NCBI RefSeq assembly: GCF_000191885.1
Contig: NZ_AEWI01000001.1
Span: 1 to 64,000 of the forward strand
Length of the DNA stretch: 64,000 nucleotides
Direction: 5' to 3'
Source of the DNA: Anaerophaga thermohalophila DSM 12881
GTDB taxonomy: Bacteria; Bacteroidota; Bacteroidia; Bacteroidales; Marinilabiliaceae
The translations under genes and the position numbers were made by a program. Positions 36,826-46,290 of the stretch are shown here, one piece after another. The notes below the pieces were generated by a model that saw only the letters and a program-made list of their open reading frames with translations, did no database searches and was not told where the DNA came from. The stretch's first letter is position 1. Each line of letters begins with the position of its first letter.

Positions 36826-38154
36826 ATGGCAATTTTCACAGCAAATCAACAACGAATTGCAAACAAGATTGATTCGTCATCCGAATTATCGAATTGGCGT
36901 GACTGGAAGTGGCACCTGAAACATTCGATAAAAACCATTGACAAATTTGAGGAACTGACGGGAATAAAGTTTTCGGCCGACGAAAAGAAACAGCTTGAAG
37001 AAACCAAAGGAAAATTTCCACTCTCTATTACACCCTACTACCTGTCTCTTATTAAAAAAGAAAATTTCCGGAACGATCCCATTTACAAGCAATCCTTTCT
37101 CGATAACAGGGAATTAAAAGTGACCGCATACGAAATGGGGGATCCACTATCCGAAGACACCGATAGTCCGGTTCCCGGCATTACACATCGGTATCCCGAC
37201 CGGGTTTTGTTCCATGTCAGCAATGTGTGCGCTATGTATTGCAGGCATTGTACCCGTAAACGTAAGGTCGGCGACAAAGACTTTGTGCCGGGAAAATCAC
37301 AGATAGAGATTGGATTGGACTACATCCGTAAAACGCCACAGGTACGCGACGTGTTGTTGTCGGGAGGTGACCCTTTCTTACTTTCGGACGATTATCTCGA
37401 CTGGATTCTGACCGAACTCGAAAAAATTGAACATGTACAGGTAGTCCGTATCGGAACAAGAACACCAGTGGTTTTGCCTTACCGCATCACCGAAAATCTG
37501 GTAAACATGCTGAAGAAGCACCATCCCCTGTGGATAAACACACATTTTAATCATCCCAGGGAAATCACTTCATCATCGAAAGAGGCCCTTCGAAAACTGG
37601 CAGATGCCGGAATACCATTGGGTAATCAGTCGGTTCTTCTGGCCGATGTTAATGACTGTCCCCGTATTATGAAAGACCTGGTGCATAAATTAGTGGCCAA
37701 CCGGGTACGTCCCTATTATCTGTATCAGTGCGACCTGTCGGAAGGTTTGTCGCATTTCCGTACGCCCGTTGGTAAAGGCATTGAAATTATTGAGAGTCTG
37801 ATTGGACACACCAGTGGTTTTGCCGTACCCACATACGTGATTGATGCACCCGGCGGCGGCGGTAAAATTCCGGTAATGCCTAACTACATCATTTCATGGT
37901 CAACCAACAGAGTTATTTTGCGTAACTACGAGGGCGTTATTACTTCTTACAAAGAGCCCGATAACTACAGTCCGACAACATGTAACCGTGATTGTGAAAA
38001 TTGCAATCTGGAGTTGGATTTACAGGAAGGCTATGAAGAAAATGCCATTGGCATCGAAAAGCTTCTTTCCGATTATGATGAAGCCATATCATTGGTACCA
38101 TCGGACAATGAACGGATTCAAAGAAGAGGAGATAACAATAATGGACAAGAGTGA
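36826..38154 (+). CDS. ablA: Lysine 2,3-aminomutase
   Basis: A 442-residue radical-SAM, PLP-dependent enzyme converting L-lysine to L-beta-lysine. The [4Fe-4S] motif is CAMYCRHC (Cys135, Cys139, Cys142). The GGDP motif lies in [10 protein letters not shown] and the PLP-binding Lys347 in [11 protein letters not shown] Cys-rich C-terminal region ([11 protein letters not shown]) follows. The next gene overlaps by 14 bp and encodes a beta-lysine acetyltransferase. The pair therefore most likely makes N-epsilon-acetyl-beta-lysine, a compatible solute, rather than fermenting lysine. Confidence 0.95.
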   Translation: MAIFTANQQRIANKIDSSSELSNWRDWKWHLKHSIKTIDKFEELTGIKFSADEKKQLEETKGKFPLSITPYYLSLIKKENFRNDPIYKQSFLDNRELKVTAYEMGDPLSEDTDSPVPGITHRYPDRVLFHVSNVCAMYCRHCTRKRKVGDKDFVPGKSQIEIGLDYIRKTPQVRDVLLSGGDPFLLSDDYLDWILTELEKIEHVQVVRIGTRTPVVLPYRITENLVNMLKKHHPLWINTHFNHPREITSSSKEALRKLADAGIPLGNQSVLLADVNDCPRIMKDLVHKLVANRVRPYYLYQCDLSEGLSHFRTPVGKGIEIIESLIGHTSGFAVPTYVIDAPGGGGKIPVMPNYIISWSTNRVILRNYEGVITSYKEPDNYSPTTCNRDCENCNLELDLQEGYEENAIGIEKLLSDYDEAISLVPSDNERIQRRGDNNNGQE

Positions 38155-38965
38155 ACGCATCGGACAATCGACCATTCAACACGGTAGTGAAAGCAACCGC
38201 GTCTATTTAATGGATTTGTGGCCGTCCGATTTTCCCGAAATTATCGAAAAGATGGACACCCTGGCAAAAACCCAAGGGTACACCAAACTATTTGCCAAGG
38301 TGCCATCCCGTTTCGGGCCGCAATTCCGTATGGCAGGTTATGAAACGGAAGCCATAGTTCCGGGCTTTTTTAACGGTATCGAAGACGCCTTGTTCGTCGT
38401 GAAATATAATGACCCGGAACGCAGAAATCCCGACAAAAAGGAGATGGAACTTTTTCAGGAATTACTCCTGTCCGACATAAATGCCGATGCTCCGGAATTA
38501 GACAATTCCCATGTTTTGAGACTGTTAACCCCCGAAGATGCAGGGGAGATGACAGCGGTATTTTCGCAGGTATTCGACAGCTATCCTTTCCCGATTTTCG
38601 ATGCCGGTTTCCTTAAAAAAGAGATGCATGAAGAAACCCGTTATTTCGGGGTTTTTCAAAATGGAGAACTGGTGGGGATAAGCTCGGCCGAATGTAATGA
38701 AAGGCTAAAGAATGCTGAAATGACTGATTTTGCAGTACTCCCATCTCAAAGGGGGAAAAAAATCGCCATTCATCTTCTCAGAGCTATGGAGGATTACCTG
38801 ATGACGCAGGGTTTTAAATCGTTTTACACCATAGCCCGGTTAAAATCACCCTCTATGAACAAAACGTTCATGAACAACCATTATCGTTATACAGGTACCC
38901 TGGTCAACAATACGCAAATTGCCGGGCAAATAGAAAGCATGAACGTATGGTATAAAATCGTTTAA
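38141..38965 (+). CDS. ablB: Putative beta-lysine N6-acetyltransferase
   Basis: A 274-residue GNAT-fold protein matching Abl[21 protein letters not shown] near the N-terminus, a GNAT core at about 125-265 ([41 protein letters not shown]) and an acetyl-CoA loop [14 protein letters not shown]. The start at 38141 (MDKSERIGQ) is preferred over a longer frame opening at 37988 within ablA. It overlaps ablA by 14 bp, which implies translational coupling. The product would be an osmolyte. Confidence 0.92.
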   Translation: MDKSERIGQSTIQHGSESNRVYLMDLWPSDFPEIIEKMDTLAKTQGYTKLFAKVPSRFGPQFRMAGYETEAIVPGFFNGIEDALFVVKYNDPERRNPDKKEMELFQELLLSDINADAPELDNSHVLRLLTPEDAGEMTAVFSQVFDSYPFPIFDAGFLKKEMHEETRYFGVFQNGELVGISSAECNERLKNAEMTDFAVLPSQRGKKIAIHLLRAMEDYLMTQGFKSFYTIARLKSPSMNKTFMNNHYRYTGTLVNNTQIAGQIESMNVWYKIV

Positions 38966-39035
38966 CACCTGAGCTCAAACAATCAGCCGGTCTTCTGCCG
39001 AAAAGTAATTTTTTAACCAAACAAATCTGGTTACT

Positions 39036-40432
39036 ATGCATATAGCCGACTTCATTATCATCTTCCTGTATTTAGCTGCGATGTTAATGGTTGGACTATG
39101 GTTCCACCGGAAAAATGAAAATACGGAAGACTTTTTTGTAGGCGGTCGCAAAATGACGCGGTGGCACCTCGGACTATCGGTTGTAGCTACAGATGTCGGG
39201 GGCGGTTTTTCAATTGGTCTTGGCGGACTTGGTTTTGTTATGGGATTATCGGGTTCATGGATTTTATTTACAGGTTTGGTGGGTGCCTGGCTGACGGCCG
39301 TTGTCCTCATTCCCAGGGTATACAAAATCGCATTCACAAGTAAGTTCCAGACCTTTCCCCAGCTGCTCAGTCATCATTACGGGAAAAATGTGGCCTTTTG
39401 GGCGGGCATTATCAGCGCCATTGGCTACCTTGGATTTACCAGCAGCCAGATACTGGCCGGCGCAAAACTTACAGCAGGTACCATCGACGGCCTTTCTGTT
39501 AACAATGCTGCTCTGATCATGGGAGTAATTGCCGTTGTCTATACAGCTTTAGGAGGCATCAAAGCCGTTATATATACCGACACCGTTCAATGGGCAATAC
39601 TTCTCTCGGGGCTGACCTTTGTGGGCGTTCCTTTTGCACTACACAGCGTAGGTGGTTTAGATGTGCTGCGCGAATCCGTTGATAAGGAAATGCTACAATT
39701 AACCAATATCAAAGGATCAGTAATTGTTAACTGGGCATTTTCCATTATACCTATCTGGTTTATCGGGATGACACTTTATCAGCGAATATATGCTGCATCA
39801 TCCAGGAAAGAAGCACAAAAAGCATGGTTTCTGGCCGGATTATTTGAATATCCGGTAATGGCGTTCCTTGGCGTATTTCTGGGGCTAATGGCAAAAGTAT
39901 CGATTGACCAGGGAGTGATACCCGGTGCAGAAGCTGCAACAATAGACAGTGAAACGGCAATGCCCATGATGTTAAAATATATCCTGCCAACGGGTGCACT
40001 CGGAATAATCCTGGCATCTTATTTCTCAGCCATCCTGTCCACCGCCGACAGTTGTCTGATGGCATCGTCGGGAAATTTTGTCAGTGATATTTTTAAAATA
40101 AAAGATCGGACAGCACACTGAAAGTATCACAGATAATGACATTTGTTTTAGGCGCTTTAGCATTGACACTTGCCCTGTATATGCCAAGTGTCCTGGATTT
40201 AATGCTGTTGTCCTATTCATTTATGGTAAGCGGATTGTTTGCACCGGTAATAGGTTTCATTTTCTTTAAAAACCCGAAGCCCAATGCAGGTCTTCTTTCT
40301 ATGGCTGCAGGTGCTGCCGTTTTCGGATTCTTTCATTTCTCAGGCATACCTCTCCCATGGGAATTTGACCCCGTTGTTCCCGGAGTATTGGCTTCGCTGA
40401 TCACCTTATTCATCGTTCAGAAGTGGAAATAA
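39036..40432 (+). pseudogene. Sodium/solute symporter (SSS family), frameshifted
   Basis: Two frames together make a protein of about 465 residues with about 13 membrane segments. N-terminal hallmarks are ADFIIIFLYLAAMLMVGLWF, NTEDFFVGGRKMTRWHLGLS and ALGGIKAVIYTDTVQWAILL. The first frame stops at 40119-40121 after SGNFVSDIFKIKDRTAH. The last helices (STLKVSQIMTFVLGALAL onward) are one frame away, joined if one base is missing near 40110-40113. It follows ablAB by 70 bp, so transport of an osmolyte or amino acid is plausible. Substrate unproven. The break may be a sequence error. Confidence 0.85.
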
Positions 40433-40438
40433 AGAACT

Positions 40439-40676
40439 GAGCCCAATCTAAAAAGCATCTTTGTTGCCAAACTCGTTGTTGTTTTAAATTTTTGAAACGA
40501 GCAGGACAAGATTTGTCACAAAAGAACATGTATAAAACTCAATCATGCGAGTTCCATTCGACCAATAATTTAGACTAATTTTGTACGAATGAATCCTCAT
40601 TAACAACAAGTTAATTCCGGCACAAAAATTTAAAACGCCTGGATTTTGACAAAAATATGCTTTTTATACTGCACCC
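40439..40676. mobile_element. Composite family-B element with one A unit and exact target duplication
   Basis: Termini GAGCCCAATCTAAAAAGCAT and TTTTTATACTGCACCC. One family-A unit (about 40495-40592) sits at the same internal position as in 36438-36766. It is flanked by AGAACT at 40433-40438 and 40677-40682. Confidence 0.88.
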
Positions 40677-40714
40677 AGAACTTAAACGCAGATGCTTCGT
40701 GTCAGTGACTGCTT

Positions 40715-41212
40715 TTAATTCTGGTCATTACCTCCTTCAGGCTCGAAATCACCGGTAATAAGAGGCATCTCATCGTTTGCTGTGCTTTCAATTTCAAGCA
40801 TTTCAATCAAAAGATCCAGTGTGTTTCCAATTCTTTCAAGTTCCTCTTTTGAGAGACCCTTTAGTTTTTCATCGAGACGTTGCTGAAGCAGATCGGGCGT
40901 CTGCTCAAGCAGGGCATCTCCGGAAGAAGTAAGCGCAATATGCATCACCCGTTTATCACCCGACTTGGGTAAACGGGCCAGAAACCCTTTTTTTTCGAGT
41001 CTGCCGATAATCCCTGTAACCGTGCTCGAATTCAGATTCAGGTGGTCGCGAATGGATTTCTGTGTGGCCTGATAACCGGGTGAATTTTTCAGATATTCAA
41101 GACACAGAATCTGCGGAATACTGACACCAAAGTCTTTCTGTACTTTCTTCGACTCGAGGTTAATCGAACGGACAATTCTTCTGATTTTAATCAAAATATC
41201 CTTGTAATCCAT
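40715..41212 (-). CDS. MarR-family transcriptional regulator
   Basis: A 165-residue winged-helix regulator: YQATQKSIRDHLNLNSSTVT (recognition helices), GIIGRLEKKGFLARLPKSGDKRV (wing) and dimerising helices at both ends. The acidic C-terminal tail is unusual in length. Neighbouring genes give no clear target. Confidence 0.92.
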   Translation of the reverse strand: MDYKDILIKIRRIVRSINLESKKVQKDFGVSIPQILCLEYLKNSPGYQATQKSIRDHLNLNSSTVTGIIGRLEKKGFLARLPKSGDKRVMHIALTSSGDALLEQTPDLLQQRLDEKLKGLSKEELERIGNTLDLLIEMLEIESTANDEMPLITGDFEPEGGNDQN

Positions 41213-41246
41213 TTTATTACAATTGATTATAGAAACAGGTCATTGG

Positions 41247-41297
41247 GATTTTAAAACGCCTTGATTTTGACAAAAATATGCTTTTTATACCGCACTC
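41247..41297. repeat. Partial family-B element
   Basis: TTTTAAAACGCCTTGATTTT...TTTTTATACCGCACTC, the right third of a B element, upstream of the MarR gene. Confidence 0.65.
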
Positions 41298-41446
41298 TTT
41301 TATATTTTACATAATCTATAAACATAAGAGCCCTTCAGGCTCCGTATTCCTCAAACAAAAAGGCGGGACCCGGAAGTGAGTCATAAGTTTATAGAACAAA
41401 GTATATCAAGATTCTACGAATCGTCTTACATTTTATATCTAAAAAT

Positions 41447-41588
41447 GAGTGTAGTATAAAAAGCCTTCAAACTGCTGATTTTTACCATTTTTACCCCTGA
41501 CCCCTAAAGGGGAACTGCTAAAAATCAGCAGTTTGAAAAAGTCCCCTTTAGGGGATTCAGGGGTCAAAAGGTTTTTTAGACTGCACTC
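41447..41588. mobile_element. Second B' element (alternative core)
   Basis: Termini GAGTGTAGTATAAAAAGCC and TTTTTTAGACTGCACTC, 142 bp. Its core is the inverse complement of the 949-1089 copy (CTGATTTTTACCATTTTTAC, CCCCTAAAGGGG). Flanks are AAAAAT and AAAGAT, 5 of 6 matching. The 41213-41612 gap otherwise holds a partial B and AT-rich sequence. Confidence 0.82.
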
Positions 41589-41612
41589 AAAGATCCAATG
41601 CCCGATTCATTG

Positions 41613-42392
41613 TTATAGAACCAGCAAATTCTCTTTCAGCCGGTAAATTTCAGCAGGTTCATACCTGCTGGTCAATCTTACACAATGCTTTGCATTCAAC
41701 TCACTAAATGCTTCCAACGCAATTTCGGGCCGGTTATTTTCAGCCGATAAATGAGAAAGAAAAACAACTTCCAAATGTTCCGATCCGTAATGCTTTAGTA
41801 ATTCAACGGCCTGATTGTTTGATAAATGCCCGTATTCCGAAGCTACCCTGTTTTTAAGATACCAGGGATAAGGCCCGTTCCATAGCATATCTTCGTCGTA
41901 ATTCGACTCAAGAAAGACAGCATTACAGGCTGAAAAATGCTCCGTCACGTTCCGGCAAGGTTCGCCAATGTCTGTCATTACGCCGACATTGGTCCCTTCA
42001 TACTCTATCCTGAAACTACACGGTTGAGCAGCATCATGCTGTTTGGAGAACGTATGGATTCTAAACCCCCCGATATCAACCACATCCCCCGGTTCAAAAT
42101 TAACAATTTTCGCAGGACGATCGGGACGCCAGCTTTTTTCAAAAGTTGCCGTGGTTATGTAAACTGGTACATTCAACTGCTTACTCAAAACCCTGACACC
42201 CCGAAAGTGGTCGGCATGTTCATGCGAAATGAAAACAGCCCGTATTTTTGTTGCATCTATCCCCCGCACACGCATACGTTCCATCACCTGCCGTCTGCTT
42301 ATCCCGACATCGACAAGAACTGCATCTTTTTGGTTTCCAATATAATAACAATTACCGTTACTTCCCGAGGCCAGAGCGCATATTTCTAACAT
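41613..42392 (-). CDS. MBL-fold metallo-hydrolase (YycJ/WalJ-like)
   Basis: A 259-residue metallo-beta-lactamase-fold protein with the dinuclear zinc signature FISHEHADHFRGV, a later DIGEP, and HLSNNQAVELL / VVFLSHLSAENN near the C-terminus. The ASGSNGNCYYIG start is typical of the YycJ/WalJ group of predicted nucleases or exonucleases. Cytoplasmic. It is the last gene of a minus-strand pair, 67 bp after the B3/B4-domain gene. Confidence 0.9.
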   Translation of the reverse strand: MLEICALASGSNGNCYYIGNQKDAVLVDVGISRRQVMERMRVRGIDATKIRAVFISHEHADHFRGVRVLSKQLNVPVYITTATFEKSWRPDRPAKIVNFEPGDVVDIGGFRIHTFSKQHDAAQPCSFRIEYEGTNVGVMTDIGEPCRNVTEHFSACNAVFLESNYDEDMLWNGPYPWYLKNRVASEYGHLSNNQAVELLKHYGSEHLEVVFLSHLSAENNRPEIALEAFSELNAKHCVRLTSRYEPAEIYRLKENLLVL

Positions 42393-42459
42393 ATAATATT
42401 ACAATTAGTACAAGTTATTGGCCTGACAAAACTCTTCCCGGGCTATCGGGACTCGTTTC

Positions 42460-43128
42460 TTACTTTATTTGAAATTCAGGCGAAGCACCTTTTACGTACT
42501 TTATTAACAAATCAGATAATAACTCAAGGGCTGCTTTCAATCTTTCACTGTCACCGTCAAAAGCAGGGATAATCATCAACACCCTTTCAGTATCCTCATC
42601 AATAAGAGTGCGTACCGAATCGCTGGTGGGCGTTCCAAAAGCGCCCTTATCATCCCTGAAAACCGGAAGGTTCTCGATATTCAATTGACCTCTTCCAATG
42701 CCTTCATAAAGTTCTCCGGCATTACCAATCCCTAAGGAAACGTCTCCCTCAATCTTGTCAAAATCGTAACCACAAATAGAATAACCTGTTCGAACCGATG
42801 CAAGATTCAGACAATCTACCACGGAATTGACGTGATAAAGTCCTTTTCCTTTACTTATCCTGCGCAACAGCGACTCAGCAGCAGGCCTGTACCGGTTAGG
42901 ATCTTTCCCGAGTGCCTTGTAGGCATCCCTGGCGCTTTTCACAGCCTCCATATTCCTGATGGTTTCAGCATCAAGCAGCCGGGCCGGTTGTTCTGTCTGC
43001 TCATCCAGTACGGAAACAAGATTCTCTCCGGAAGGTGTCACCAAAACAGGAGAATAGAGTATTCCCAGTTTAAGATTTGGCAATTTGTTATGAAGCAAAG
43101 TTTGAATTTCAATCTGTGGTAAGGGCAT
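42460..43128 (-). CDS. B3/B4 tRNA-binding domain protein
   Basis: The 222-residue protein consists of the B3/B4 domain of phenylalanyl-tRNA synthetase beta chain as a free-standing unit: SARDAYKALGKDPNRYRPAA, LYHVNSVVDCLNLASVRTGY and ENLPVFRDDKGAFGTPTSDS. Stand-alone B3/B4 proteins are thought to act in editing mischarged tRNA, but this is not established for this branch. Complete. Confidence 0.88.
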   Translation of the reverse strand: MPLPQIEIQTLLHNKLPNLKLGILYSPVLVTPSGENLVSVLDEQTEQPARLLDAETIRNMEAVKSARDAYKALGKDPNRYRPAAESLLRRISKGKGLYHVNSVVDCLNLASVRTGYSICGYDFDKIEGDVSLGIGNAGELYEGIGRGQLNIENLPVFRDDKGAFGTPTSDSVRTLIDEDTERVLMIIPAFDGDSERLKAALELLSDLLIKYVKGASPEFQIK

Positions 43129-43231
43129 ATCAACCTTTGATTTGGCTTTTTACGAATGTGCTAAAATACCAATTTTTTCAGATATAGAAATGTTTTTCTG
43201 TGCCGGAGTTCAAAATCCCCCGCCCTTTTTG

Positions 43232-43239
43232 TATTTTTG
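43232..43239 (+). promoter_or_regulatory. Candidate -7 box before the HAD remnant
   Basis: TATTTTTG fits TAnnTTTG, 25 bp before the remnant start codon, so the promoter region may outlive the gene. Confidence 0.4.
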
Positions 43240-43263
43240 GTGCCTTACAAAATCAATTCTGCG

Positions 43264-43498
43264 ATGCCACAAAAAATGCCCGTAAAACCGGAAGCCTTTT
43301 TGTTCGACATGGATGGCGTATTATACAAATGCGCCACTGGGCATTGAATCGGCCGTTAATGCGGGAATCTATACCATAGCCATCAATACCGGGCCCCTCG
43401 AAAAAGAAACGCTCAAGAAGGCCGGAGCCGACAAAGTTGTTGACACAACAGAACAATTACAAAAATTCCTGCATAACATCATACCAACAGACCGTTAA
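43264..43498 (+). pseudogene. HAD-superfamily phosphatase remnant with internal deletion
   Basis: The start reads MPQKMPVKPEAFLFDMDGVLY, the HAD nucleophile motif. The sequence then jumps, in another frame, to YTNAPLGIESAVNAGIYTIA and the C-terminal end (NTGPLEKETLKKAGADKVVD). About 120-150 residues, including the cap domain and motifs II-III, are missing between them. It resembles a beta-phosphoglucomutase-type enzyme reduced to its two ends. Not functional as written. Confidence 0.82.
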
Positions 43499-43533
43499 AT
43501 TTTCTCCTAAACCAAAAATGCGTAACAGCTTCT

Positions 43534-44076
43534 TTATTTCACCAGTTTAGAAATGGCTTTAAACTGTTCCGTACCGGAATAACGGCAAAGTTCAAAAAGG
43601 ATTGATTCGTAACTCGTCACTAATACACCTTCCTGAACAAGACGGGTTATAGCAATGCGCTTGTTCTCAGGGTTACGGGAAGCGACGCAATCCTCTACCA
43701 CTATAGGACGAAAGCCCCTCTCTTTCAGGTCGATTGCCGTTTGAAGCAGACAAATATGCGCTTCAATACCGGCAAGAATGATGTCCCGCTTTGAAGAGAT
43801 TTCGATCTTCTCCATAATTCCGGGATCGTCGCAACAACTAAAAGCTGTTTTTTCACTGGGCGGATAATCTTTTACGAGCCTGGCCAGCGAAGGGATGGTC
43901 TCTCCCAGTCCTTTTTTATATTGCTCAGTAACGATAACCGGGACATTCAGCAATTTAAAGCCATCCACCAATATCGAGATGTTCTGTTCCAATTGCTGAA
44001 ATTCATGAATATGCGGAAACAATTTTTCCTGAACATCCACAACCATAGCCAAAGCATTTTCTTTTAATATTCTCAT
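43534..44076 (-). CDS. Isochorismatase-family cysteine hydrolase
   Basis: A 180-residue protein of the YcaC/isochorismatase-like group. Catalytic Asp lies in MVVDVQEKLF, Lys in PSEKTAFSCC and nucleophilic Cys in LAGIEAHICLLQTA. The substrate is unknown; relatives hydrolyse amides. It overlaps the SIS-phosphomannomutase gene by 4 bp on the same strand, so it is translated with it and is the last gene of the long minus-strand run. Confidence 0.9.
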   Translation of the reverse strand: MRILKENALAMVVDVQEKLFPHIHEFQQLEQNISILVDGFKLLNVPVIVTEQYKKGLGETIPSLARLVKDYPPSEKTAFSCCDDPGIMEKIEISSKRDIILAGIEAHICLLQTAIDLKERGFRPIVVEDCVASRNPENKRIAITRLVQEGVLVTSYESILFELCRYSGTEQFKAISKLVK

Positions 44077-46232
44077 AACAATCCAAATCTTTTAAAAGCA
44101 GACAAATCAAGGTTTTCAAATCTTCCGAAAAAGTCGAACAGTTCTTCTGCAATCTTCTGAACACCACCGCTCTCATTCGATTCAATATTGAGTGCCAGAA
44201 CAGGATCATGTAATGACAAACGCAGCAAGAACCATCCATCCTGCCCTGGCCCCGAGCATTTAACACGAACACCTTCATAATTCTCGGGAAGTAAATCCCA
44301 GTTGCTCTTATTTCCTGCCATAATGCCTGTTTCGGAAATAATATCGGAACCCGCCTGAATATAATCGGAAGATGTTATCATCAAACGAACCTCGCAGCTA
44401 TCAACAGAATCAGGCAAATCTTTTATCAATTCATTCAACCGTTTACCCTTTGAACGTAAATTGGCAAGGGTTATAATCAGTTTTATTGCCGTATAAGCGC
44501 CATCATCAAGAAAATAATTCTCTTTAAAAGCGGCATGACCGGATGTTTCTATGGCAAGCCAGGTCTCCTGACCAATCCCGTTTAGCCGTACTGCTTCATT
44601 GATGACATTTTTATATCCCCGTTGATACCGATGGTGTTTACCGCCAAGATGTTCATTGATAAACCAGGATAATCCGTCTGACGTTATGGAATCCGTAACT
44701 ATGGTACTTTCGGGATGCTCCTTTAAAACGATGGCAGACATCAGGGCGATCAATGAATTACGATTGACGGGCTTACCGGTATCATCAACAAAACCTGTGC
44801 GGTCGACATCAGTATCGAAAATAACACCCAAATCGGCGTTTGATTCTTTGACCTTATTAGAAAGAGAAACAATGGCTGTTGTATCTTCAGGATCAGGGGC
44901 ATGATTGGGGAAATCACCGTCCGGTTCGAGAAACTGAGATTCAGAAACATCAGCTCCCAGAGATTGAAGTACTTCGGTAGCAAAAAAACCTCCACATCCG
45001 TTGCCTGCATCAACAACGATTTTCAATCCTTCAAGAGGTTTGTCGTACACTTCTGCGTGTTTAACGCCCTTTTTAACAACATCGGAAAGATACTCCGAAT
45101 AAGTTTTCATAAAATCCTCGCGCACGATACTCCCTTTGTGCCTGACTTTATGAGGATTATTTTCGGCTAATTCCAGAATTTCGTTGATATCATTCTTATC
45201 AAGTCCGCCTTCAGAAGTAAAAAATTTCAGTCCGTTGTGGTTTTGAGGGGCATGACTCCCGGTAATCATTATTCCGGCATCAACGGGATTGTCGCCAAGC
45301 TGAGTCGACATAAACATTGCGGGGGTGGATGCAAGTCCGAAATCCACGACATCGGCACCAGCCACAGTCAACCCTTTGCAAAGCGCCTCCGACAACTCTG
45401 CTCCGCTATGCCGGCAATCCCGCCCCACGGAAATTCTCAGTTTGTCTTTCCCTGAAAAATATGTCTGCAACCAAATAACGAAAGCACGCCCGAGTTTTTC
45501 TATCACTTCAGGGCCAAAGTTCACCTGTTCTCCTTTCAGACCTTTGCGGGCAATGCCACGAATATCTGATCCATTGTGTAACGCTTTAAAATTGAATTGT
45601 TCCATACCAGTTATTTTATTTTTTTCAAGAACAGCAGCTTTTCGCGATTTGTCGCCAAGATAACCGCCATGGTGCCTCAATGCGTAATCGTGATTGGTAA
45701 ATCCTATCCGCTTCATCAGTAATACCACGAGTACATCGCCTATAACAGTCATCGTTGTGGTTGAAGTAGTGGGTGTAAGTCCCAGTGCACAAACTTCGGG
45801 AGGGTTACCTGTAAAGATACAGGCTGTTGCAGCCTCTGCTAGTAAAGAATCCTTATTCCCGGTGATAACGACAAAAGGGATATCGGGTCTCAACCCTTTT
45901 GCCAGGTCAACGAGTTCAAGAATTTCTCTTGTTTTCCCCGAGTTAGAAATCAGTAGCATAACATCGTTTTCCTGAATGATTCCCAAATCGCCATGCTGGG
46001 CTTCGCTGGGATGCAAAAAAACGGACGGTGTCCCGGTACTGCTGAATGTAGTGGCCATATTATTGGCAATCTGGCCTGCCTTACCCATCCCGCTGGTAAT
46101 TAGTTTACCCTTTTTTTTATGGACATACTCGTATATTAAATCGACGGCTTTCCCGAATTCGTCGGTAACCGGAATGGAAGCAACCGCTTTAGCTTCAGCT
46201 TCCAAAAGAGACTGTATTTCCTGTTTCTGCAT
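44073..46232 (-). CDS. Fusion of KpsF/GutQ-type SIS isomerase with phosphomannomutase/phosphoglucomutase
   Basis: A protein of about 719 residues. Residues 1-200 are a sugar isomerase domain of the arabinose-5-phosphate isomerase group (TSGMGKAGQIANNMATTFSS, LHPSEAQHGDLG, LGLTPTTSTTTMTVIGD) without CBS domains. Residues 220-719 are a full alpha-D-phosphohexomutase: phosphoserine loop ITGSHAPQNHNGLKFF, metal loop FDTDVDRTGF, sugar loop IETSGHAAF and phosphate-binding C-terminus. Start at 46232 (MQKQEIQSLL); an ATG at 46298 would overlap selD. A Kdo or activated-sugar role is inferred. Confidence 0.9.
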   Translation of the reverse strand: MQKQEIQSLLEAEAKAVASIPVTDEFGKAVDLIYEYVHKKKGKLITSGMGKAGQIANNMATTFSSTGTPSVFLHPSEAQHGDLGIIQENDVMLLISNSGKTREILELVDLAKGLRPDIPFVVITGNKDSLLAEAATACIFTGNPPEVCALGLTPTTSTTTMTVIGDVLVVLLMKRIGFTNHDYALRHHGGYLGDKSRKAAVLEKNKITGMEQFNFKALHNGSDIRGIARKGLKGEQVNFGPEVIEKLGRAFVIWLQTYFSGKDKLRISVGRDCRHSGAELSEALCKGLTVAGADVVDFGLASTPAMFMSTQLGDNPVDAGIMITGSHAPQNHNGLKFFTSEGGLDKNDINEILELAENNPHKVRHKGSIVREDFMKTYSEYLSDVVKKGVKHAEVYDKPLEGLKIVVDAGNGCGGFFATEVLQSLGADVSESQFLEPDGDFPNHAPDPEDTTAIVSLSNKVKESNADLGVIFDTDVDRTGFVDDTGKPVNRNSLIALMSAIVLKEHPESTIVTDSITSDGLSWFINEHLGGKHHRYQRGYKNVINEAVRLNGIGQETWLAIETSGHAAFKENYFLDDGAYTAIKLIITLANLRSKGKRLNELIKDLPDSVDSCEVRLMITSSDYIQAGSDIISETGIMAGNKSNWDLLPENYEGVRVKCSGPGQDGWFLLRLSLHDPVLALNIESNESGGVQKIAEELFDFFGRFENLDLSAFKRFGLL

Positions 46233-46290
46233 TATTTTGTTTTTCTTAAAGTTATCGCAAAATAACAAAAAAGACACAAAGACCTTAACA

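Noticed and set aside
37988-38140. Longer N-terminus for ablB
   Set aside because: The extension lies wholly within ablA in another frame; homology starts at MDKSERIGQ (38141).
36826-38965. Lysine fermentation operon
   Set aside because: Lysine 2,3-aminomutase is followed by a GNAT acetyltransferase, not by beta-lysine mutase or the other fermentation genes; osmolyte synthesis fits better.
40119-40121. TGA in the symporter read as selenocysteine
   Set aside because: The rest of the protein continues in a different frame, so this is a frameshift and not a recoded stop.
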